A stretch of DNA of 64,000 nucleotides from positions 1 to 64,000 of the forward strand of contig NZ_VAHM01000001.1 in NCBI RefSeq assembly GCF_005796185.1. Reading direction: 5' to 3'. The position numbers were made by a program, and so were the translations under genes. Shown piece after piece: positions 40,618-50,300 of this stretch (position 1 is its first letter; each line of letters opens with the position of its first letter). This DNA is from Pseudarthrobacter sp. NamB4. Lineage in GTDB: Bacteria > Actinomycetota > Actinomycetes > Actinomycetales > Micrococcaceae. Under the pieces are notes generated by a model. That model ran no database searches. It worked only from the letters and a program-made list of their open reading frames with translations, and had not been told where the DNA came from.

Positions 40618-41754
40618 GTGACTTACGAGATCGAGATCGGCCGTGGCAAGCGTGGGCGTCGTGCCTACTCCCTGGATGACATTGCAATCGTCCCTAACCG
40701 TCGTACCCGCGACCCGAAGGACGTCTCCGTCTCGTGGCAGATCGATGCCTACCAGTTCAGCATGCCCGTCATTGCGGCGCCCATGGACTCCGCCATGTCA
40801 CCGCAGACTGCCATTGCGCTGGGTAAGCTCGGCGGCCTCGGAGTCCTTGATCTCGAAGGACTCTGGACCCGGTACGAGGACCCGCAGCCCGTTCTGGACG
40901 AAATCGGGGCACTGCAGGACGAGACCAACAGCCCCCTCGTGACCGGACGAATGCAGGAGCTGTACCAGGCGCCCATCCAGCCCGAGCTCATCACATCCCG
41001 CCTGGCGGAGATCCGGGAAGCCGGCGTGACGGTGGCCGGATCGCTGACCCCGCAGCGCACGCAGGAACACTACAAGACCGTCCTTGCCGCAGGCGTCGAC
41101 ATCTTCGTCATCCGCGGCACCACCGTCTCCGCCGAGCACGTTTCCAAAGATCACGAGCCGCTGAACCTCAAACAGTTCATTTACGAACTCGACGTCCCGG
41201 TGATCGTGGGCGGCGCGGCGGGCTACACCCCCGCGCTGCACCTCATGCGCACGGGTGCGGCCGGCGTCCTGGTCGGCTTCGGCGGCGGAGCCACCACCAC
41301 CACCCGCCGGGCGCTGGGCATCCACTCGCCCATGGCTTCCGCCATCTCCGACGTCGCTGCCGCCCGCCGCGATTACATGGACGAGTCCGGCGGCCGCTAC
41401 GTCCACGTGATCGCCGACGGCGGCATGGGCGCCTCGGGGGATATCGTCAAGGCCATCGCCATGGGTGCCGACGCCGTCATGCTGGGCAGCGCGCTGGCGC
41501 GCGCCGAAGAGGCGCCCGGCAAAGGCTGGCACTGGGGCCAGGAAGCCCACCACCTGGAGCTTCCCCGCGGTGACCGTGTGAACGTCGGCACCGTCGGACC
41601 CCTGGAGGAAGTTCTCTTCGGCCCCGGGCACCACACCAACGGGACGTCCAACCTCATCGGCGCCCTCCGCCGCTCCATGGCGACCACAGGCTATTCGGAC
41701 CTGAAGGAATTCCAGCGGGTCGACGTCGTCGTATCCCCGTACGAAGGAAACTGA
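40618..41754 (+). CDS. guaB3: IMP dehydrogenase-related protein GuaB3
   Basis: A CBS-less IMPDH/GMP-reductase-like barrel, 378 aa, conserved across Actinobacteria. It begins EIEIGRGKRGRRAYSLDDI, typical of GuaB3, with VIADGGMGASGDIVKAIAMG and ADAVMLGSALARAEE. Where GuaB has the Cys loop GPGSICTTR, this protein reads GGGATTTTR, so the usual catalytic Cys is absent. Its biochemical role is therefore uncertain, perhaps regulatory or a different reaction. It sits between guaB and guaA, with other genes interspersed. Confidence 0.92.
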   Translation: MTYEIEIGRGKRGRRAYSLDDIAIVPNRRTRDPKDVSVSWQIDAYQFSMPVIAAPMDSAMSPQTAIALGKLGGLGVLDLEGLWTRYEDPQPVLDEIGALQDETNSPLVTGRMQELYQAPIQPELITSRLAEIREAGVTVAGSLTPQRTQEHYKTVLAAGVDIFVIRGTTVSAEHVSKDHEPLNLKQFIYELDVPVIVGGAAGYTPALHLMRTGAAGVLVGFGGGATTTTRRALGIHSPMASAISDVAAARRDYMDESGGRYVHVIADGGMGASGDIVKAIAMGADAVMLGSALARAEEAPGKGWHWGQEAHHLELPRGDRVNVGTVGPLEEVLFGPGHHTNGTSNLIGALRRSMATTGYSDLKEFQRVDVVVSPYEGN

Positions 41755-41854
41755 CGCCGGGGCAAGCCAGCCGCCTCCTGCCGCCCTGCCCAACCACGCC
41801 GCAAACGAAGTAGGGTGGTTTCACGACCGGCACTAGTGGTACTGGAGGCGTTCA

Positions 41855-43594
41855 ATGAAGAGTGTTCCTGCTAACGGAGGGGCCCTGGGCCCCGCAGCAC
41901 GGGAAGCGGCCATCAAGCGGTTGCGTGCAACTGCGGAGCCCGGCCGGGAACTGGACATCCTGATTGTCGGCGGCGGCATTGTGGGCACCGGGGCCGCCCT
42001 CGACGCCGTCACCCGGGGATTGGAAGTCGGAATAGTCGAGGCCAGCGACTGGGCGGCCGGTACGTCGTCCAGGTCGTCCAAGCTGATCCACGGCGGCCTG
42101 CGCTACCTGGAAATGCTGGACTTTGCCCTGGTCAAGGAGGCGCTTCAGGAGCGCGGACTGCTGCTCTCCGAAATTGCGCCGCACCTGGCCCGGCCGGTGC
42201 CTTTCCTGTATCCGCTCACCAAGCCCTTCCTCGAGCGCCCCTACGTGGGTGCCGGCATTGCCCTGTATGACGCGATGTCGATTTCCAGCGGCCACAGCAG
42301 GGGAGTGCCGTTCCACAAACACCTCACCAGGAGGGGCACCCTGCGCGCCGCCCCCAGTCTCAAGAACGACGCCTTTGTGGGGTCCATCCGGTATTACGAC
42401 GGCCAGGTGGATGACGCGAAATACTGCGCCAACCTGATCCGGACTGCGGCCTACTACGGCGCCCACGCCGTCAACCAGATGAAGGTGGTGGATTTCCTCC
42501 GCGAAGGTGAAAGGGTGGTGGGCGCCAAGGTCGTCAACCACGAGGACGGGACCGAATTCAACATCCGCGCCAAGCAGGTCATCAATGCCACCGGCGTCTG
42601 GACGGATGAAACCCAGGCCATGGTGACAGAGCGCGGGCAGCTGAAGGTCCGCGCCTCCAAGGGCATCCACCTGGTGGTTCCGCGCGACCGCTTCCAGTCA
42701 ACGGTGGGGCTGATCCTGCGCACGGAGAAGTCCGTGCTGTTCGTCATCCCCTGGGGCCGGCACTGGATCATCGGGACCACGGACACGGACTGGCACCTGG
42801 ACAAAGCCCACCCGGCTGCCTCCAGCAAGGACATCGACTACATCCTGGAACACGTCAACAGGGTCCTCAAGCGCCCGCTGACCCGCGAAGACGTGGAGGG
42901 CGTGTACGCCGGGCTGCGTCCCCTGCTTGCGGGCGAGAACGACTCAACCGCCAAACTTTCCCGTGAACACGTGGTGGCACACCCGGTACCCGGACTCGTG
43001 GTCGTGGCAGGCGGGAAGTGGACAACGTACCGGGTGATGGCCAAGGACGCCGTGGACGAGGCAACCCGTACCATGGATGAGCGTGTCCCGCCCAGCTGCA
43101 CGGAGACCATCCCGCTGCTGGGCGCGAACGGGTACCGGGCTGCCTGGAACCGCCGGAACCGTACCGCGGAGGAAAGCGGCGTGCACGTGGCCCGGGTTGA
43201 GCACCTGCTCAACCGGTACGGTTCCATGACTTCCGAGGTGCTGGCCCTCATCGAGGAGAATCCTGCGCTGGCGGAGCCTCTTCCCGGTGCGGATGACTAC
43301 CTCCAGGCCGAGGCCGTGTACGCCGCCACGCATGAGGGCGCCCGCCATGTGCACGATGTCCTGACCCGAAGGACACGGATTTCCATCGAAGCGTGGGACC
43401 GCGGCGTGTCCGCCGTGCCGGTTGTCGCTAAACTGATGGGTGACGTTCTTGGCTGGAGTGACGCCCAGCGCGAAAACGAGGTCCGGCACTACATTGCGCG
43501 GGTGGAGGCCGAACGCCTAAGCCAGCAACAGCCGGACGACGAATCCGCAGACGCCGCCCGCCTGGGCGTGGAGGACATCGTGCCCTTGCGCTGA
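41855..43594 (+). CDS. glpD: Glycerol-3-phosphate dehydrogenase (FAD)
   Basis: A membrane-associated flavoprotein that oxidises glycerol 3-phosphate to dihydroxyacetone phosphate and passes electrons to quinone. It has the FAD site DILIVGGGIVGTGAALDAVT, then DWAAGTSSRSSKLIHGGLRY, SVLFVIPWGRHWIIGTTD and VVVAGGKWTTYRVMAKDAVD. The C-terminal domain is the usual helical cap. Length is 579 aa. The start follows CTGGAGG. A stand-alone EIIA protein is encoded next. Confidence 0.96.
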   Translation: MKSVPANGGALGPAAREAAIKRLRATAEPGRELDILIVGGGIVGTGAALDAVTRGLEVGIVEASDWAAGTSSRSSKLIHGGLRYLEMLDFALVKEALQERGLLLSEIAPHLARPVPFLYPLTKPFLERPYVGAGIALYDAMSISSGHSRGVPFHKHLTRRGTLRAAPSLKNDAFVGSIRYYDGQVDDAKYCANLIRTAAYYGAHAVNQMKVVDFLREGERVVGAKVVNHEDGTEFNIRAKQVINATGVWTDETQAMVTERGQLKVRASKGIHLVVPRDRFQSTVGLILRTEKSVLFVIPWGRHWIIGTTDTDWHLDKAHPAASSKDIDYILEHVNRVLKRPLTREDVEGVYAGLRPLLAGENDSTAKLSREHVVAHPVPGLVVVAGGKWTTYRVMAKDAVDEATRTMDERVPPSCTETIPLLGANGYRAAWNRRNRTAEESGVHVARVEHLLNRYGSMTSEVLALIEENPALAEPLPGADDYLQAEAVYAATHEGARHVHDVLTRRTRISIEAWDRGVSAVPVVAKLMGDVLGWSDAQRENEVRHYIARVEAERLSQQQPDDESADAARLGVEDIVPLR

Positions 43595-43634
43595 GGGGTT
43601 ACGGCACCAGCACTGCTGACTGAAGGGATACGCC

Positions 43635-44123
43635 TTGGCGGAACCACTTGACCGGTACGATGCCGAGCTCACCACACCGGACATGGTGATCCTGGAGCTG
43701 GAGGCAGCGGACAAGGCCGACGCCGCCACCCAGCTGGCAAAGCGCATGTACGACGCCGGGCGGATCACGGATCTCGAAGGGTTCCTGAAGCATGTCAATG
43801 CCCGGGAGCACCAACTGGCCACGGGGTTGCCCGGCGGGATCGGCCTGCCGCATGCGCGCAGCGAGTTCGTCTCCCAAACCTCCATCGGCGTTGGAATTGC
43901 CAAGTACGGACACGCCCTTGACTTCGGTGCCGCCGACGGCCCGGCATCCGTCATCCTGCTGATCGCAACCCCGGCCAGCTCCTTCTCGGACCACCTCGAA
44001 GTCCTGGCCACCCTGGCCCGGTCGTTGTCCAAGGAATCATTCCGTGAGTCCCTGCGCCGGGCATACGATGCCGAAGTGATTGCCGAACTCATCAACTCCA
44101 GCCTGGTCTTCTTCGATCACTGA
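43635..44123 (+). CDS. PTS EIIA-type protein (fructose/mannitol family)
   Basis: A soluble phosphotransferase protein of the PTS_EIIA_2 family, 162 aa. The phosphorylated His is in GIGLPHARSEFV, and the family's VILLIATPASSFSDHLEVLATLA is present. No EIIB, EIIC or PTS regulator lies nearby, so it is an orphan. It may work with a distant permease or in regulation. A TTG start is most likely, preceded by GAAGGGA. No ATG fits upstream, and downstream ones would truncate the fold. Confidence 0.87.
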   Translation: MAEPLDRYDAELTTPDMVILELEAADKADAATQLAKRMYDAGRITDLEGFLKHVNAREHQLATGLPGGIGLPHARSEFVSQTSIGVGIAKYGHALDFGAADGPASVILLIATPASSFSDHLEVLATLARSLSKESFRESLRRAYDAEVIAELINSSLVFFDH

Positions 44124-44213
44124 TCCGGCTGGAGCCAGCCCTGCCGTTCCCGGGGACAGGCGAGGGGCACATCCCTCCGTTCCGGCGTTTAGTTGTTCTA
44201 CAGAAGCACGAAG

Positions 44214-44219
44214 TACGGT
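44214..44219 (+). promoter_or_regulatory. -10 box (TACGGT) for the leaderless SURF1-family gene
   Basis: TACGGT ends 6 nt before the GTG at 44226. Confidence 0.5.
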
Positions 44220-44225
44220 TAAGAC

Positions 44226-45062
44226 GTGTGGAAAACAGCCCTCAAGCCCCGATGGATCGCCGGTTTTGTTTTCGCGATCGCCGTTTCCGGGGTCTTCGTG
44301 CTGCTGAGCCAGTGGCAGTTCGGGCGGTCCACCCAGCCTGAAGTGCCGGTCAACCCTGCCACGGAGCAGGTCCGGCCGCTGACCGAAACCCTTAATCCGG
44401 GTGAGTTCTTCCACGGCTCCGACGCCGACCAAATGGTTTCGGCTCGAGGTTCCTATGATCCTGCCAAGCAGCTCCTGGTCCCGGGCCGGTTGCACGACGG
44501 CAAGACCGGCTACTGGGTGGTATCGGCCTTTGCCGTCACCGGGGCGCCCACGCTCGCCGGGGCCGCTGCCTCGCCTCAGACGTGGATCCCGGTGGCCCGC
44601 GGCTGGGTGGCGGACCGCGCAGATGCCGCCGCTCCGCCGTCGGGCACTATCGAACTGACTGGACGGCTCCTGCCGTCCGAAGCTCCCGTGCCGGGCACGG
44701 CGCCGCAGCCGGGGGAGGCCACCGCGGTTTCAGTGGCGGAGCTGATCAACTACTGGGAGGTCAGCAGCTACCCCGGTTTCGTGGCCGCCACCGCGGAACT
44801 GGCGGACGGTGTGGATGTCAGTCCCGCTGCGGTGCCCGGCAAGCTTCTTCCGCTGGACATCGGGCCGCAGCCGCCGGCGCAGCAGATCAACTGGCTCAAC
44901 CTCTTCTACTCCCTGGAATGGGTGGTCTTCGCCGGCTTCGCCCTCTTCATCTGGTGGCGGCTGGTGAAGGACGACTACCACCGCGATCTCGAAGACAGCC
45001 TCGAAGCTGAAGATGAAGACCACCAGCACACTGACCACAACCAGCAAAAGGTACAGCCATGA
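44226..45062 (+). CDS. SURF1-family protein
   Basis: A membrane protein assisting cytochrome c oxidase assembly. The 278 residues have a first helix (WIAGFVFAIAVSGVFVLLSQ) then QWQFGRS, as in SURF1. A large extracytoplasmic domain with WIPVARGWV follows, then a second helix (LFYSLEWVVFAGFALFIWW), then a His/Glu-rich tail. The GTG start appears leaderless. It overlaps the DUF3817 gene by 4 nt. Confidence 0.88.
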   Translation: MWKTALKPRWIAGFVFAIAVSGVFVLLSQWQFGRSTQPEVPVNPATEQVRPLTETLNPGEFFHGSDADQMVSARGSYDPAKQLLVPGRLHDGKTGYWVVSAFAVTGAPTLAGAAASPQTWIPVARGWVADRADAAAPPSGTIELTGRLLPSEAPVPGTAPQPGEATAVSVAELINYWEVSSYPGFVAATAELADGVDVSPAAVPGKLLPLDIGPQPPAQQINWLNLFYSLEWVVFAGFALFIWWRLVKDDYHRDLEDSLEAEDEDHQHTDHNQQKVQP

Positions 45063-45565
45063 TTGACCCGAAACCCGCCAGCCCCGCCGCACCCGCCGGT
45101 GGCAAAGCCTCCGGAAAAAAGCGCCGCTTCGGTGGTACCGAGGCGCAGATCCGGTCAGCCCTGAAGTTCTACAAAGTTTTGGCGTACCTGACGGGCGCCA
45201 TGCTGCTGCTGCTCTGCGCCGAACTGGTCGCCCGGTATGGTTTCGGCCAGTACCTGTTCGCGGGCGGCACCGACGCGGCCACCGGACAGCCCTTTGGCTT
45301 CGGGTTCGCCGGCGCTGAGCCGCCGGCTGTGCTGGGCGGAGTCAACCTGTCAGTCACGGTCCTCATTGTGCACGGCTGGATGTACGTGGTGTACCTGATG
45401 TCCAACTTCCGCCTGTGGGCGCTCATGCGCTGGCCGTTCCTCAAGCTGATCCTGCTGGCGCTGGGCGGCGTCGTTCCGTTCCTGTCCTTCATTGTCGAGA
45501 AGAAGGTCCATGCCGAGGCGGAGGCCGAGCTGGCAGCCAATCCGCAGGCAGCCCAGCGGTACTGA
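45059..45565 (+). CDS. DUF3817-family membrane protein
   Basis: A small integral membrane protein of 168 aa with about three to four helices. It has a Lys-rich N-terminal stretch (GGKASGKKRRFGG), then TGAMLLLLCAELVARYGFG and VHGWMYVVYLMSNFRLWALM. DUF3817 members are typically encoded next to SURF1-like or respiratory genes in Actinobacteria, but no function is established. The ATGA overlap with the SURF1 gene suggests a joint role in oxidase assembly. Confidence 0.82.
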   Translation: MIDPKPASPAAPAGGKASGKKRRFGGTEAQIRSALKFYKVLAYLTGAMLLLLCAELVARYGFGQYLFAGGTDAATGQPFGFGFAGAEPPAVLGGVNLSVTVLIVHGWMYVVYLMSNFRLWALMRWPFLKLILLALGGVVPFLSFIVEKKVHAEAEAELAANPQAAQRY

Positions 45566-45629
45566 GCCAACCAACGTCTGCTGCGTCACAGCACTGCTTC
45601 TCAAGGTGCGCGGGTGCAACAGCGGCAAG

Positions 45630-45635
45630 TAGGCT
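45630..45635 (+). promoter_or_regulatory. -10 box (TAGGCT) for leaderless guaA
   Basis: TAGGCT ends 6 nt before the GTG at 45642. Confidence 0.55.
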
Positions 45636-45641
45636 ATTACG

Positions 45642-47231
45642 GTGACTACTCCCACTGCATCCCAGACTTCCCAGAAGCCGGTGCTGGTAGTTGACTACGG
45701 TGCCCAGTACGCGCAGCTGATTGCACGCCGCGTCCGGGAAGCGAATGTGTATTCGGAAGTGGTTCCGCATACCTACTCCACCGAGCAACTCCTCGCCAAA
45801 AATCCCGCCGCCATCATCCTGTCCGGCGGCCCCTCCAGCGTCTATGCCGACGGTGCCCCCAGCGTTGGCGCCGACCTCTTTGAAGCAGGGGTGCCGGTCT
45901 TCGGCATCTGCTACGGCTTCCAGGCGATGGCGAACGCCCTGGGCGGCAAGGTGGACAAGACCGGGCTGCGGGAGTACGGCTCCACGGAAACCACCATCCT
46001 GGGTGAGGGACGTTCCGTCCTCGAGGGCATGCCGCAGCACCAGAAGACGTGGATGAGCCACGGTGATTCCGTTCACGAGGCACCCGAAGGCTTTGAGGTC
46101 CTGGCGACGACGGCGGGCGCTGAAGTGGCTGCCTTCGCCAACGAGGACAAGGGCCTCTTCGGGGTCCAGTGGCACCCGGAAGTCAAGCACTCCGCCTACG
46201 GCCAGCAGGTGCTGGAGAACTTCCTGTTCAAGGGCGCGAAAATCGAGCCCAACTGGACCACCGGCAACATCGTCGAGGAGCAGGTGGAGCGCATCCGCCA
46301 GCAGGTCGGGGACGCGCGCGTCATCTGCGGCCTCTCCGGCGGCGTGGACTCTGCCGTTGCGGCCGCCCTGGTCCAGCGTGCCGTGGGCGACCAGCTCACC
46401 TGCGTGTTCGTGGACCACGGCCTCCTGCGCGAAGGCGAAGCTGAGCAGGTGGAGCGCGACTTCGTTGCCGCTACGGGTGTGAAGCTCTATGTTGCCAACG
46501 AGCAGGAGCGCTTCCTCTCAGCCCTCGCCGGCGTCAGCGATCCCGAAACCAAGCGCAAGATCATCGGCCGCGAGTTCATCCGCGCCTTCGAGGAAGCCGA
46601 GTTGGCCATCATCGCCGAGGCTGCAGCCCACGGCGAGAAGATCAAGTTCCTGGTCCAGGGCACCCTGTACCCGGACGTCGTCGAATCCGGTGGCGGCGAA
46701 GGCGCAGCCAACATCAAGAGCCACCACAATGTGGGCGGCCTGCCCGAGGACCTGCAGTTCGAACTCGTCGAGCCGCTGCGCGCCCTCTTCAAGGACGAAG
46801 TCCGTGCCGTCGGTGCCCAGCTTGGCCTGCCGCAGGAGATCGTGGGCCGCCAGCCCTTCCCTGGCCCAGGCCTGGGCATCCGGATCGTCGGTGAAGTCAC
46901 CAAGGACCGCCTGGACCTGTTGCGCAAGGCAGACGCCATCGCGCGCGCAGAGCTGACCGCCGCCGGCCTGGACAACGAGGTCTGGCAGATGCCGGTGGTC
47001 CTGCTGGCCGAAGTCCGGAGCGTCGGCGTCATGGGCGACGGGCGCACCTACGGCCACCCCATCGTGCTCCGCCCGGTCTCCTCCGAGGACGCCATGACGG
47101 CGGACTGGTCACGCCTTCCCTACGATCTGCTGGCCCGGATCTCGAACCGCATCACCAATGAGGTGGAAGGCGTCAACCGCGTGGTGCTGGACGTCACCAG
47201 CAAGCCGCCGGGAACCATTGAGTGGGAATAG
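45642..47231 (+). CDS. guaA: GMP synthase (glutamine-hydrolysing)
   Basis: Amidates XMP to GMP. The N-terminal class I glutaminase (about 1-200) has the nucleophile in [17 protein letters not shown] and [13 protein letters not shown]; the ATP pyrophosphatase part has [18 protein letters not shown]; the dimerisation domain ends [18 protein letters not shown]. Length is 529 aa. With guaB and guaB3 nearby, this stretch holds most of the GMP branch. A strong hairpin follows the stop. Confidence 0.97.
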   Translation: MTTPTASQTSQKPVLVVDYGAQYAQLIARRVREANVYSEVVPHTYSTEQLLAKNPAAIILSGGPSSVYADGAPSVGADLFEAGVPVFGICYGFQAMANALGGKVDKTGLREYGSTETTILGEGRSVLEGMPQHQKTWMSHGDSVHEAPEGFEVLATTAGAEVAAFANEDKGLFGVQWHPEVKHSAYGQQVLENFLFKGAKIEPNWTTGNIVEEQVERIRQQVGDARVICGLSGGVDSAVAAALVQRAVGDQLTCVFVDHGLLREGEAEQVERDFVAATGVKLYVANEQERFLSALAGVSDPETKRKIIGREFIRAFEEAELAIIAEAAAHGEKIKFLVQGTLYPDVVESGGGEGAANIKSHHNVGGLPEDLQFELVEPLRALFKDEVRAVGAQLGLPQEIVGRQPFPGPGLGIRIVGEVTKDRLDLLRKADAIARAELTAAGLDNEVWQMPVVLLAEVRSVGVMGDGRTYGHPIVLRPVSSEDAMTADWSRLPYDLLARISNRITNEVEGVNRVVLDVTSKPPGTIEWE

Positions 47232-47238
47232 CATCCTG

Positions 47239-47271
47239 AGTGGCCGGCCTCCGTTGCGGGGGCCGGCCACT
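47239..47271 (+). terminator. Terminator of guaA
   Basis: AGTGGCCGGC (47239-47248) pairs with GCCGGCCACT (47262-47271), with a T-rich stretch just downstream. Confidence 0.82.
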
Positions 47272-47347
47272 GCTGTTTTCGGGCGAAATCCTCCGTAAAT
47301 TCGCCTCCTCCAGTGTTGCGGTCTCTCAAGTCCGGCGCCCGAGCGGC

Positions 47348-47353
47348 TACGCT
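47348..47353 (+). promoter_or_regulatory. -10 box (TACGCT) for the helicase-like gene
   Basis: TACGCT ends 7 nt before the ATG at 47361. Confidence 0.5.
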
Positions 47354-47360
47354 CGAAGCT

Positions 47361-50300
47361 ATGCCGGTATGGTCCAGGGCGTCACGTGCAAGCGCAGAAA
47401 AGAAGGCAGTAGTGTCAGTTGGTCAAGACCACCCGGAGGGCTCGGAGGAGCTCCGCAAATGGTTGTCCGGGCTCAAACCCGTCACTGGTGCAGACACAAT
47501 GCTGCGCTTCACCAAGACTCCGGAAGGCTCCATCGACCTGACCCATGCCCACCCGTCGGGCCTGGCCCAGCTGATGGCGGGCCGCAAAACGAGGCTTTCC
47601 ACCTTGATCAGGGACCGCCAGCAGTACGTGGTGGCCGCCAGGGCTTCCCGGAACATCCGGTCCAAGATCTTTGAACTCGCCAACGACCGCGGCATCGATG
47701 CCGGGTATCTCTCGGCGGGCACTGTGGTGTGGACGTCCGCCGTCGGAGGCAAACCGCAGCGCATCTCGGCGCCGGTCATGCTCACCGCCATTTCGCTTAC
47801 CGTCCGCCCGGGGGAGGACGACTACGAGCTCCAGCTGACGGAGCAGGCGCACATCAACCCTGCCCTGGTGCGCCACCTGAAGAACATTCACGGCATCGTC
47901 TTCGACGTCAATGCCGTCACCCGCCTCGCCTACAGCACCGCCCGCTTCGACCCCCAGCCCGTCCTGGACCGGCTGGGCACGCTGATCCGGCCCATTCATG
48001 GCGCGGAAGCCCAGCACAACCTCCTGGTCTCAACCTTCGCAGACCTCTCCGGTAACCTTGACGACCCATGGATCAACGACTCCAACCCGTTGATCTCCGC
48101 GCTGGCGACGGCGGCAGGCGGTGAAGTGGTGGACGTCGATGAGCCGGACCCCTCGCGCTTCCCGCCGCTGGACAGCAGGCACCCCAAGGACGAACTGCTC
48201 CTGCTGGACGCGGACACCGACCAGCAGTACGTCATTGACGCTGCCCGGGCCGGCGATTCCCTTGTGGTCAGCAGCCCTCCCGGCACCGGCCAGACCCAGA
48301 CCGCCATCAACACTATCGGTGCACTGGTGGATGCCGGGAAGACCGTCCTGGTGGTGGGGGACCGCCGCGCCAGCCTCAACGAGGTATCCGGACAGCTCAA
48401 GGGCCTCGGCCTGGAGTCCATCCTGTTCCAGCTGTCCGGAAACGTCACGGCCCAGCAGCTGAAGGCACAGCTGGTCCGGGCCATCGTCCGCAATGAAAAG
48501 TCGCTGGAACCCCAGCTGGGAAACCTCCACAACACTTTGACCGAGCACCGCCACGCCCTGATGGACCACGTGGCGTCGCTCCACAACGTCCGCCAGCGCT
48601 GGGGCTGCTCCCCGTACCAGGCCATGCAGTCGCTGGCGGAGCTGACCTCCATCCATCCGGCACCGGCCACGACGGTGCGGCTGAAGCGAAGCGTCCTCGA
48701 CAGCATCCGGGACCGTGAAGAGCTCGCAGGCAGGCTCCGCCGGGCCGCGGAACTGGGCAGCTTCAGCAAGGCGTCCACCACCAGCCCCTGGCATGGTGCC
48801 AGGCTGCTGACGCGGAAAGAGACCGAGGAGGCCCAGGACCTGGTCCGCTCCGTGGCGAAGAACCTGCCTGTCCTGCGCGACCGCATGAAGGCCGTGGCGG
48901 AGCACGCGGAAATCCGGCTGGGTGCCTCCTTTGCGGAATGGGGCGAGCAACTCGAGCTTCTCGTCGCGGTGCGGGGCAGCCTGGACAAGTTCACGCCCGA
49001 TATCTTCGACCGCCCGGTCACGGACCTCATTTCTGCCACCGCTCCTTCCTCCTGGCGGAAGGAGCGCGGCATCGAGATGACGTCGATGCAACGCTCACGG
49101 CTGCGCAGGGTTGCCAAGGAATACGTCCGGCCCGGTGTCCACATCGCCGACCTGCACACGTCCCTGCTGCTGGTGCAGGAGCAGCGGGCGCTGTGGGCGG
49201 GCTACGCCACGACGCAGCGGCACCCGGCAGTTCCGTCGGGACTGGCCGAGATGAATGCCAAGCACCGGTCGCTGGACGCCGACCTGGCAAAGCTGGGCGA
49301 GGCCCTCCGGCATACCGAAGCCGGAGGATCCCTGGCCACCGTCCGCTACGAGGAGCTGATGGAGCGCCTGGAGCGCCTGGTGGCAGATACGGACACCCTC
49401 AAGACACTGCCCGAGCGGACCTTGCTGGTGGAGAACATGCGCGAGCACGGGCTGGGCGAACTCCTGGCGGACCTGGCAGAGCGTGAAGTTCCGGCAGGGT
49501 CAGTCGCTGCGGAGCTCGAGCTGGCATGGTGGCAGTCCGCCCTCGAGGCCATGATCAGCGGCGATGACTACCTCGCGATGTCCGACGGTGACGCGCTGCG
49601 GAAGCTGGAGGCGGAGTACCGCCTTGCCGACAACGCCCATATCGCCAGCGGTGCCGCACGCCTGCGCTGGGACCTTGCGGAGCGGTGGCGCAGCGCCATC
49701 GCTCAACATCCGCGGCAGGCCGACCTCCTTCGCAGCCTGCTCAAGGACGGCCGGGTTTCCCTGGCGTCCCTGACGGCACAGGCACCTGAACTCATTGGTG
49801 CCCTGGTCCCGGTCTGGTCCGTCAGCCCCTACCTGATGACCGGCCTGCTGCCGGCGCAGCAGCACTTTGATGCGGTGGTCATGCTGGACGCGGAGGCGAC
49901 CTCGCTCCAGGCCGTGCTGCCGTCCATCGCCCGCGCCAAACAGGTCATCGCCTTCGGTGATGCCCGGATCGCAACCCCCCGCACCTTCACGGTTGGAGTG
50001 GAACGCCTGGCACCGGGCGAATCAGCCCACCATCGGGTGGAGAGTGCTTTTACTGCCCTGTCCGAGGTGCTTCCGGTGTGGCGGCTGAATTTTGTCTACC
50101 GCGCAGTGGACGAGGACCTGGTCCTGCAGCTCAGCAAGAGCTTTTACAACGGCGGGCTCCGCCGGCTCCCGGAGGGCCAGTCGGCCACCGGACTGGACCG
50201 CGCCCTGCTGGTGGAGTACCTGCCGGACGGCACCGGCTTGCCAAGCGCCGACCACGAAGGCGTGGAGTCCGTGGTGGCGGAAGTCAACCGCGTGGTGCAG

